Source: Pezicula radicicola (lineage: Eukaryota > Ascomycota > Leotiomycetes > Helotiales > Dermateaceae). From it: a DNA stretch of 64,000 nt. Positions 55,106 to 64,000 of the stretch are shown here, one piece after another. The stretch is from assembly GCA_003008705.1 (NCBI GenBank), contig PDUO01000005.1, positions 437,997 through 501,996 of the forward strand. Direction: 5' to 3'. The position numbers were made by a program, and so were the translations under genes. How positions within the stretch are numbered: position 1 is the first letter of the stretch; each line of letters begins with the position of its first letter. Under the pieces are notes generated by a model. That model did no database searches. It was not told where the DNA came from and was given only the letters and a program-made list of their open reading frames with translations.

Positions 55106-56911
55106 TCAACTCAAAACTACCCCATTCCCATTCCCATTTGCACTCCCACTTCCACTCCCACTCCCATCTTCCCCATCAACCTTCCTCTCTCCCAACTCCC
55201 CCTCCTCCATCCTCACCACCTCCTTACCAACACCCCGTCCCTTCTCCCCCTGATCCCCATCCCCATCCCCATCCCCATGAACATCAACGAACAACCCCTC
55301 CACCTCCTCCAAACTCAACCCCTTAGTCTCAACAAAAACAAACCAAACAAAAACCGCCTGCAAAACATCCCAAACAGCAACAACCAAATAATAAATCCAA
55401 GCCTTCTTCATAGCATAAGGAGTCCAATAAGCAGCCGCGAAACCCGCAGTCTGAGCCACAAAACTATTGAGACCTAGACCATTGGCTCGAAGAGAATAGG
55501 AACAGACTTCGGTTGGGTAGACGTAACCTAGGGGTGTGAGAGCCATGTTATATGCTGCGTTGAAGACGAACGTTATGAAGACTATTGCTCCGGAGGAGGC
55601 TGGTGTGAAGGATTCTGTACCGGTTGTGTAGTGTTTTGTTAGGAGACCTTGGGTTAACATGCAGATGGCCATGCCGATGTTGCTACCCACTATTTGTAGT
55701 TGGTGTTAGTGGCTGAATGGTTGTAAGAGAAGCGTAACATGGTGAAGGCTTGTATAAGTACTTACAAAAGATAGGCCGCCTACCCATTCTATTGGATAAA
55801 AAGCTCGAGAAAACAGCAACCACATATCCCCAAAATGCAAGGCCGATGTTGACTGCTAGTTGCGTCGAGACACCCGTGATGCTGGCAGCGATCAAAATGT
55901 CGCCCAGGTAATAAGCGACAATATTGTTCCCACTCCAATATGTCATGATTCCCAATCCGGCACAAATGACACCCCTTTTCCGGTTCTGAGGCGTGCGGAG
56001 GAACTCCTTCCAACCGAGAGACTGAGTCTCTCGCTCTATTCTTAACGCTTCCACAATCCCTTCGTATTCTAGTGCCACGACAGGTGATTCGGGATCACCG
56101 TTGCCATGGTACTTTACCAATATTTCAAGCGCTTCTGGAGCTCTGTCATGATAGACTAGCCAACGAGGAGATTCTGGAACCAGGTGGATAAATGCAAAAC
56201 AGAGAATTGAGGGAAGGAGTTGTAGTAAGGATGGGAGACGCCACGTCCAATTTGAGGCACCGGAATCGATGTACTGTGAGCCGTAAGTTACAAACGAGGC
56301 GACAATGCTACCGAGGTACCACGAGGCAGCGCCAAAACCGACCATCAAAACTCGGTAGTCTGGGTGCATTACTTCGGAGAGGTAGCTGTGATGTTATTAA
56401 CACCGTAAGCCTTTGCTTTATTCTAAATTTGGATGTGAAGGAAAGGTCAACTTTACGTTGGAGCTACCACATATCCCGTATTAATAGCCATGCCGATAAT
56501 AAACCGTGCAATCATGAACATGGATTCATGAACAGCAGCAGTTTGAAGCAGAGCACCCAAAACTCCCAAAAAAGCTGCGATTCGAAGATCCCATTTTCGA
56601 CCCCAATGGTTGGCAATGTATGTGGCAAATGGAGTTGAACAGAGTGTCCCAAGGTAGATCACAGATACATTAAGGGCATAGAGCGAGCTTGTGGTTGTCA
56701 AGTTGAAGTAGTTGATATATGCCGGAAGAAGGTTGATACCATTCTAGAATATTATGAGCGAAAGAAGGGCGCTACAAGAAAATGAAGTGTGAGACAGACT
56801 CACCATCATCGCTTGGGCGTATCCTTGCAAAAGTGCGCTGATTGCCGAGACGCAAAGCACGTAGGCGACAATTTTCTTGCCATTGGCATCGAGGTTAGGA
56901 TGAGAAGGCAT
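55106..56911 (-). CDS. MFS sugar transporter (lactose-permease/hexose type)
   Basis: Plasma-membrane sugar/proton symporter family with 12 helices. Start taken at 56911 (MPSHPNLDANGKKIVAYVL), leaving a short cytosolic N-terminus before helix 1. Four exons: first about 56804-56911; second to SMFMIARFIIGMAINTGYVV; third beginning YLSEVMHPDYRVLMVGFGAA; last from VGSNIG-like GSNIGMAICM to the stop. Signatures: NHWGRKWDLR after helix 2, PESPRWLV at the end of helix 6, SNRMGRRPIF between helices 8 and 9, PTEVCSYSLRANGL, and FVETKGLSLEEVEGLF after helix 12, all expected for the family. The tail contains DGDGDGDQGEKGRG and a Gly-Ser/Asn-Gly repeat coded by hexanucleotide repeats. Sugar specificity unknown; Lac12-like fungal members carry di- and monosaccharides. 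Confidence 0.88.
55255..55280 (-). repeat. Hexanucleotide repeat coding Asp-Gly
   Basis: Four tandem ccccat units inside the last exon of the sugar transporter, coding HGDGDGDGD on the minus strand. A second, impure cactcc/attccc run (55125-55166) codes the Gly-Ser and Asn-Gly stretch. Confidence 0.8.
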
Positions 56912-58670
56912 TGACCCCGAGATGCTAAATAGAAAGTCGACTACATGAAAAACACGGCACCGGGCAACAACCGGTAGAAACTTATACTCGAGTCTAACAA
57001 TGTTCCTGTGTTTGGAGACCATCATTGTATTACCCGAGAGACCGTTAGGGATCATCAATGACGTTCAGGTCCTTTCTGGGAAGCTGGGGCTCCTTTGTGT
57101 CAGAATTAGAGATAGTGCCATCGCTTGTGTGATCCGCTCTCCTCTTTGTGAGTTGTCACGTTCTGACATATCCGGAAGTCATGCAAGATGCCGATGATAC
57201 ATCTCATGACAGATGGGAAAGTGACCTCGTCCTGCGTAAGTATTAAGATAAGGTTATTCATCCAAGAAGGATTGGGTATGGGTGGGCTTAAGAATACGAC
57301 AGCTGCCAGGGCCAAAGTCAAAACTTACTTAAGGAGCACAGCATTAAAAATACTTCAGACGTGCGTTAAGGGATGAATTGAAAGGTTCACTCGACAGATG
57401 ATGAATAGAAACCCGTTACAACAAGGAGTAACTCGAAGATGTTTTTACAGTGGGATCGCACATATTGGCTCAGGAATATATTGCCTTTACAGGTATGCTC
57501 TTGTTCCGGATGAAGAAACACCGCAGACTAATCACTTGAAGTATATTTTGATGAAAGAATTATAATGCCAACTAGAAAAGGTTGGAACATGAGAGATCTT
57601 AAACTGACCTGGTCCCTAACACAACACAAGGTAAGTATCCTTAACGACTAAGTATCCTGGAAGGTCGAGAATGTAATTCATAGGCTGGTACTGGAAGATT
57701 GTAACCACTTCGGGAGCAACAAGATCCACAACTATGTGATGGCAGTGAGGATCTTTATCTGTCCTCAGCCGCCCAAGTTGAATAAAATCAACGGAGCCCA
57801 AGCAGCCGCACTTACTAAACTATTGGTACAAGCCCCTCCATCCTTGATCAACAAGTTGATGCGGTATTTTATTCACGCACAGTACATGAGTGATGTGCAA
57901 GAGACAGGAAAATGTAACCGATGAGCAAAGGATCATATCGAGGACTTGATAGGCCTCGAAAAGGCGCGGAAGCAACATGTATTTTGTGTAGTTCTAGGGA
58001 GTCAATGATAGGATATTTCATTCGTAGTGAGGCTAGCTGGTACAAGGTAGATTGTGACACAAGGAAGGCTCGGCATCATCTATATTCAAGGATCATCAGA
58101 CGATTGGTAGCGACCCTTGGCCGGAACCATACCATATGCTCAACGCATGTAGTCCTACCTGTCCCGTGTGCAGATCTGTAAATGGCATAGAAAGTCCTAC
58201 AAGGTGGGCCAAGTCAGGCGGATGCATGGCCTTACGAACCTTGGCTAAGTGTTCGTGGGGTGGTACTTCAGGCAGTGAAAATGTGGCTGATCTTGGGCTT
58301 TGATGGCCTTCTCAAACTCAAAGGCAGCTGCTGTAAGGAATGGTAAGTAAGAGTCACGGTAGGAGATGAGGAGGTACGTATAGTTGGCTTACTTTAAGCG
58401 AGATATTTCGCCGTTTCCTGAAGAAAGTCTTAAGATGCAATCACTTCTTGGTTGATACTGGCAACTTCATCGCGATCCCTTCCGGTCAGAATATTCAGGC
58501 TGCCTTTCGTGAAGACTTTTGCCTCCACTTTGTAACCCCAAGATCCTTTAGGCCATGATTATGCAGAAATGGATGGAGGTAGTGCAAAACAACTGAGCGT
58601 ACGAAATTTCTGAACACGAACTCATTAAACACATTGTGGCGAGTTTAGTCCCATAATATCACAGCGAAGT
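56912..58670. other. Intergenic with unexplained open stretches
   Basis: 1.8 kb upstream of the sugar transporter. On the plus strand a 92-codon stretch (57645-57924) is followed immediately by an 86-codon ATG-started frame (57921-58181, MSKGSYRGLDRPRKGAEATC). On the minus strand, 58430-58555 reads WPKGSWGYKVEAKVFTKGSL in an otherwise broken frame. None matches a family I know, so no gene is called; possibly a decayed gene. Confidence 0.35.
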
Positions 58671-60003
58671 CTAGTCCTCCGAATCTCCCGTAAGGGCCAA
58701 GTAGTCCGCCTTCAACATGGCCGGGTCGGACGTCTCAAAATAAAAGGCCCAAGTACTTTGGCTGTTTATCAAAGTATTATCCCGACTCGACTGCAATCCC
58801 ACATGTTGCACAAGCTGAGGTGCTAAAGCATATCTTTTCATGCCCGTTTCATCAGCATAGTTCTCGATCATCGTATCCGTTTGTCCTGTCCCTATGCCTC
58901 TAAGATAAGTTCTTAAGCCATCCACTTGTGCACGTGGAAAAACCAGGGCTTGGGTACAGCAGCCGTATTTATCTTGCTCGAAAACACCTTCAAGTGGGAA
59001 GAGCGAGTATTTTCCGATCATGAAGAGTAGAGCGATAAACGAGGGCACTGAAAAGACACACAGAATAACAAGAGCCCAGTTGTCGAGATGGCGGCGAACA
59101 GGAGGGGATGAAGCTCGGACGAGAACCAGAAGGGTAAACGATGCGAAAGATGCCAGGCCGAACGTGAGGGGCATATTCGCGTACCAGAAATCCGTATCTT
59201 GCCAGGACATAGACGTCTCGGTGTAGAAGAGCCGTAGATATATCCAGTCCCGCAAGTCTTCGTGGGATCTTGCCTCCACATCCAGCAGCGCTCGCCGAGT
59301 CTTAGCCATCCAACCATCTGCTATTATGATATCGTCCTCGAACATGGCTATGTAAGGAGCCCCAGTTGCGAAACAACGATCCAAAGAATATGTATAGTCA
59401 CTGAGAAATGCATTAGGGGCATTCTTGCAATTGGATAATGGATACTCACAACACTCCCTTCTCATAGAAATTCCCCGTCTCTTCCAACTTTCTCAGATGT
59501 TCCATAAGCTCAGTTTTACCATCGATATTATACCCCTTAGCATTATCCACTAACGACTGAAGCCAAGTCTGTCCGTAGGTCGGGTGTATTCTAGGATCAG
59601 TATTCGCAAACAGTACATCCACGTAAAGATTACTCCTCTCCTCGCCTGTCAATCCCTCCAGCAAGCTCCCAATCGCCGCGTCTACATACTGTATATCCCT
59701 CTTCACCGTCACGAACGCAGCGCAGATCTCTGGCGGAGTTGCTGATGTGTGCTGGATACCATTTATCCTCGAGGGTTCGGTCGCGATGAAGTCGAGAGCC
59801 TGTTGTTCGCGGTACTTCGAGTACTTGAGGTCGTAAACATGATCCGACTTGAAGAAGGCAGAGTGTGGGTCTCGCCAGTATTGGTACCGACAGTATTGGA
59901 AGGCGAGCAGCCAGAGGGATACGGAGAGGACGAGGACACGACCGCCGGGCGACGTGAGAGCACGGAGGAGGAGGGTCGGGAGATGCGAAAGATGGGGGCG
60001 CAT
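58671..60003 (-). CDS. PGAP4-like (TMEM246-like) glycosyltransferase
   Basis: Probable Golgi glycosyltransferase related to PGAP4, which in animals adds GalNAc to the GPI-anchor glycan. 427 aa from two exons (59450-60003, 58671-59400) with a 49-base intron; phases agree. The N-terminal anchor is VLVLSVSLWLLAFQYCRYQY. The GT-A-like core shows EICAAFVTVKRDIQYVDAAI, NLYVDVLFANTDP and, across the junction, CFATGAPYIAMFEDDIIIAD, with EDD as the likely metal site. A hydrophobic hairpin (FGLASFASFTLLVLVRA and WALVILCVFSVPSFIALLFM, about aa 300-350) interrupts the domain, the topology known for PGAP4. Then come CCTQALVFPRAQVDGLRTYL and the QLVQHVGLQSSR end block. The fungal acceptor is not established. 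Confidence 0.8.
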
Positions 60004-63000
60004 TTCGTGTATGGCGCGTAAAGTAGGTCGAGCAGATTAGTTATGGGCGATGTGAAGCCATTTTTGTGTGCTTATAAACGTATAGCTTCCATGTTCTTGT
60101 TTACATCGGCGACGACAGGAGACAACGCATAGAAAACCTTCACTTAACTTCAGATAGACTCAGGTTGTCATTTCTCAGCTTCAGAACAAGCGCCGCCAAG
60201 CTATCTGCGCCGGAATGCCACTCAGGCCCGGTGAGGCTAGAGCCAAGTACGAAGTACGGCAATCTTACAGTTACGTGAGCGAGAGATTGCATTCGTACAC
60301 CGCTTCCGGACTCTGCACACTTGTAGTATAAGAAATGATGCCATCGCGTTGTTGTTGACGGCCTGTGTGAGTTGAATTGGAACATGGCTGAAGTTGTTGA
60401 CGATATACAAAGTTAGACTTTGGGAAAGACGGGTCACTTCAATTGTTGATCACGTGTCACTGTTCCAACTAAAAGGGGCCCCCTTTTAGAAGCGAGTTAC
60501 TTATAGCAGCACAGAATGCATTTCTGCTATTCTACATCAACTTTCAGAATCACAAACTCATTTTCATCTACACCGTTTACCTTGAATAATGACAGTCTTA
60601 TAACGATTCGTGATCCCTGCGGGAGAGCTCGAAGTCTGGAAACTCTCCTCTCGTGTAGGCATAGTCGGGTACCTAGTTTGCATTTAAACCCCACCTGGTA
60701 TTTGCCATATTTGAAGCTGACGCTATAAACCTTGTTACAAGTGCACATTCCATTCGGGTATCCATAGCTGCGATTCGAGTGTTTGGGGTTACTTCGCGGT
60801 TTCTGTGCTTCGCCTTCGATATTTCCAAGGGTATAAATCTTAAAGCCGATCACTTAGTGATGTGAAATCCCATTCCATTTTGACACCTTAAATTCGAAGG
60901 CGGTAGGCTCGAATTTAGCAGGCTCGGCACTTGGGTTTGTATAGTAGACTACATAGCGTCGAATATTCCAATATCTTTCTAGCTCTCCTCTAAGATATAT
61001 AGCATAAAAGACTTGCTTTCGAAAAGAGTAGACCGGGGGTATCCATTATTATGGTCCAGAATTTCATTTTTTCAAAGAATAATAGAAATCACGGTTCACC
61101 ATTTACAACGCCACCTAAAGATGCAGCATGTTACTTTGTTAGACAAAAGATGTTTTACCTCTTTCCTCCTCACTTTGTCTCTCTCTTACAACCAAAATCA
61201 AAGAAGCAGAATTCTAATTATGCTTGCATATACACAAAATCACACTTGAAGTAACTACTACAAAGTACCTTTACTTAAATTTGACGAAGATGTCCCACAT
61301 ACGGTTTTCTTAGCTATAAATAGATACGTAAGCTATGAGTTGAGGAACCCGAATTTATAAGTAAATGAAGTTATCGAAACAAACGTACAACACGAAAGCA
61401 ACTGACGACGGCACTGTGCAACTTCTAAAGTTATAATCACACCTGTTGAGCTACCTTGAGAGTTTATCGTTGGCTTGTGTTAAGTTAAGTTGCTTGAAGT
61501 ATTATTTTGAACATAATTCAGATATCGTTTGCTTTGCGATCTCCTTTGTCTTGCATGAACGGATTACACAAACCCTTTCAACACACAGACAATGTAACTT
61601 TTCAAAACTACTCCTAGGTCACTGCTAATGAAGACAAATAGCTGAGACAAATAACAACGAGAAAACCTAACAATTAGAGAATTATTGTACAATACTACTA
61701 GCAGCTAAATAATTAAACAAACAGAATGACAAGAACTGTAGCAATGACAGTCGATTTATAGGTTCGCGACCGAGCAAATACAACTAAATATCTCTTCAAA
61801 GTGTATGTAGGCTTTCCTTTCTTCGTTTCTTACATATACAAGCCAGAGTTGACTTCTAGGCGTCAGGAGATCTATGTAATACAGCTTAGCCCGGATATTC
61901 ATTTTCGCGGTGTGGTTTAGATTATGCTTGATTAGTTGTACAAATACTGGTGATTCATCTGAGTTTGATTCCAACGGATCCCATGTTGCTAGAAGATGGG
62001 TGGGAGGTGTAGGTGGTTTGGTTTGGTCCTTGAAATCACCACAAGACATAATACTTCAAGAGCCTGTCAGGCAGAAAAAAAAGTTTACTCTTACTCCTCT
62101 GTAAAAGTAGGACTAGTGTCAGGTTAGATTTCGAAGATGTTCATTGTGTTATTATATACATACACAAATTACCTTCCATCGAAGAGAAGCCTGAGTGCAT
62201 AGAGTAATTCTTGGATGGTTATCAAGTGCCACTGCAATAAGAGATGAATGATATGAGAGATGGAGGCTGTTTAGTAGATGCAAAATAATTAGGCAACAAA
62301 TTCCGCAGAAAATGCAAGTTGTAGTATAGTAGCTTTCTATTGGCATATTACAATTTACAGAAGTGCACAAAAAGCCTTCACAACAGCAATCTGTACTTCA
62401 GTCGTTATTTCTTGAAGTATTAGTGGCCATCCTACTTTACTTGGTAGCCGTCTTGTAGTAATTTCAAGAACTAAGCCAGCCAAACCTCCTCCTATCTATC
62501 CTCTATCAGGAGGGGATATGTAGGAATCCAGTCCACTGCCTTTTGATTAGCCACATACCCATGTCCATGTCGCAAAAGGAGCCACAAAAGCTATCCTCTG
62601 TATCTCTTCTACTCAGATACTTTCTTCTCTCATAAATATCACATACATCCCTTTTACTTTGATTACACATTAACGTCTGGGGTTCTTATGAACTGGATTG
62701 AAATAACCTTTATATTTTGGGTTGTTTTTTAAGGCTCGAGCTTGGAGTAAGAAGCATTATTGTTGATTGCATGTTAGAAAATATAGATTTAAGATACTAT
62801 ATTTCGTTGAGCATGAAGCTCCTATTCGCTATGGAAATAACTATTCACTTGTAGAATATACTTGAAGTTAAAACATTTGAAGACAGTTATCTTATAAATG
62901 AATAACAAAAAATGTAAAAGTAATCTTAAATTTTCTTTCATGTGGCCAACTCATTGAATAGCTCGATTATTATCACAGCAGCACTCCTTATCTTTGTCAT

Positions 63001-63399
63001 TAAGAACTAAATCCGTGCTAATATATAGAGTTCGCTGACATGCATAAAGGCCCCCTTTATCTATTGGAGAAAAGGTTCCATGCATGGGACGGCAGAGCTT
63101 CACGACTTTGGAGTTACTTCAATATGACGTTGAGTGGTAGCGGTACTCGATCTAACCCGATCAGGATCGGGTTCGGATTTCAAGCTATACGCGACCTTAG
63201 TAGTCCCCGCATTTAAGCATGTGTTCATAGTAACATATAACAGCTTGGCTTCTTCTGTATTTCAAATAAGAATTCTTTTCAATCTCAATACATTGTATCT
63301 TCCCCTAAAATACCACCGATCTCAAAACTTCAGTGACTCAAACAAAGAAGATAACAAGCAGCCAAAACGTTGAAAATCATCCGATACATCGCTACAAAA
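60004..63399. other. Long intergenic region, AT-rich, no supported gene
   Basis: 3.4 kb. The best candidates are a minus-strand frame (60527 to about 61040) of some 170 codons with a single TAA at 60854-60856, and an ATG-started 97-codon minus-strand frame at 61756-62049. Neither matches a known family. A short palindrome (acccgatcaggatcgggt, about 63157-63174) lies about 230 bases upstream of the oxidoreductase start. Confidence 0.4.
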
Positions 63400-64000
63400 A
63401 TGGCAACCATGAAAGCCGTAGTAATCCACGAAGCCGGCGGTCCCGAAGTTCTCAAATTAGAACAACTTCCCATTCCGACTCCCAAACAAGGCCAAGTTCT
63501 CATCAAAGTCAAAGCCTTCGGTCTCAACCGCTCGGAACTCTTCACTCGCCAAGGACATTCACCCAATGTTCGTTTTCCCCGAGTCTTGGGTATTGAAGCT
63601 ACAGGAATCGTCGATTCATGTCCTGGAAACGAGTTTTCTAAAGGCGCTATTGTGGCTACGGCTATGGGTGGTCTTGGAAGGGATTTTGATGGTGGATATG
63701 CTGAGTTTACTTGTGTGCCCGTGAAGAATGTACTGGAGATTAAGACGGAAGTATCTTGGGATGTATTGGGTGCTGTCCCAGAGATGTTACAGACTGCTTG
63801 GGGAAGTCTATCCAAGGCTTTGCAGTTGAAGAGCGGTGAGAGATTGCTGGTCAGAGGTGGGACTACAAGTGTTGGATTGGCAGCTGCAGCTATTGCAAAG
63901 AACCATGGTGTTTATGTTGCAAGCACTACGCGGAGATCCGACAGAGAGTCAATGTTGAAGGAGAGTGGTGCCGATGAGGTATTGATTGATGATGGAGATA
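63400..64000 (+). CDS. MDR-family quinone oxidoreductase / zinc-type alcohol dehydrogenase-like, N-terminal part (cut by right edge)
   Basis: NADPH-dependent medium-chain reductase. ATG at 63400 gives MATMKAVVIHEAGGPEVLKL, then PIPTPKQGQVLIKVKAFGLN with RSELFTRQGHSP, VRFPRVLGIEATGIV and YAEFTCVPVKNVLEI. The catalytic domain lacks the Cys/His zinc ligands of true alcohol dehydrogenases (RSELFTRQG at the usual Cys site), so this is the zinc-free quinone-reductase branch. AVPEMLQTAWGSL and LLVRGGTTSVGLAAAAIAKN start the Rossmann domain, with GGTTSVG as the nucleotide loop. Open to the window end (about 200 aa seen of an expected 330). A long antisense frame overlaps it and is a shadow. Confidence 0.92.
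   Translation, partial: MATMKAVVIHEAGGPEVLKLEQLPIPTPKQGQVLIKVKAFGLNRSELFTRQGHSPNVRFPRVLGIEATGIVDSCPGNEFSKGAIVATAMGGLGRDFDGGYAEFTCVPVKNVLEIKTEVSWDVLGAVPEMLQTAWGSLSKALQLKSGERLLVRGGTTSVGLAAAAIAKNHGVYVASTTRRSDRESMLKESGADEVLIDDGD

Noticed and set aside
63330..63815. 161-codon minus-strand ORF
   Set aside because: Entirely antisense to the MDR oxidoreductase, whose family motifs are clear; starts and ends have no meaning as a gene.

Overview
This is a stretch of a filamentous ascomycete (Pezizomycotina) nuclear genome. The evidence is short spliceosomal introns of about 50-60 bases, a LaeA-type methyltransferase, a class B flavin monooxygenase, a Zn2Cys6 regulator with a fungal-specific domain, a DUF3431 protein, a NACHT NTPase and AT-rich gene-poor blocks. 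The GH15 glucoamylase and the general gene style suggest Leotiomycetes (Botrytis/Sclerotinia-like relatives), but that is inference from memory, not a database result.

Layout. 0-4 kb: the 5' end of a cytochrome P450 runs off the left edge, diverging from an intron-rich LaeA-like methyltransferase; a 95-residue, ten-cysteine secreted protein follows. 4.6-17.4 kb: metabolic and membrane genes, namely an M1 aminopeptidase, an Old Yellow Enzyme-type oxidoreductase, a type II membrane protein, a DUF3431 protein and a Baeyer-Villiger-type monooxygenase. 17.4-21.8 kb: an AT-rich block with a small membrane protein, a ~700-base foldback element and a broken ENA-type Na+/K+ P-type ATPase. 22.1-25.8 kb: a GH15 glucoamylase without a starch-binding domain and an unrecognised basic protein. 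25.8-28 kb: gene-free and AT-rich.

28-36.4 kb: a Zn2Cys6 transcription factor diverging from a full-length ABCC (MRP-type) transporter; the shared promoter carries a tandem CACGTG repeat. 37-43.5 kb: an accessory group made of an F-box protein, a NACHT NTPase without repeats, and an Orf172/GIY-YIG-fold protein with an AT-hook and C-terminal membrane helices. 43.5-48.4 kb: a mariner-type MITE and a long AT-rich desert. 48.4-64 kb: an M20D amidohydrolase, a RING-H2 protein, a class I O-methyltransferase, an MFS sugar transporter, a PGAP4-like glycosyltransferase and, cut by the right edge, a quinone-oxidoreductase-type MDR protein.

How the parts may work together (inference): the P450/methyltransferase pair could be the edge of a secondary-metabolite cluster lying to the left. 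The regulator and ABC transporter look like a self-contained export module. The F-box/NACHT/Orf172 group beside transposon remnants resembles a fast-evolving self/non-self or stress-response neighbourhood, but nothing in the sequence proves a joint function. Splice boundaries were placed by eye and need transcript support.
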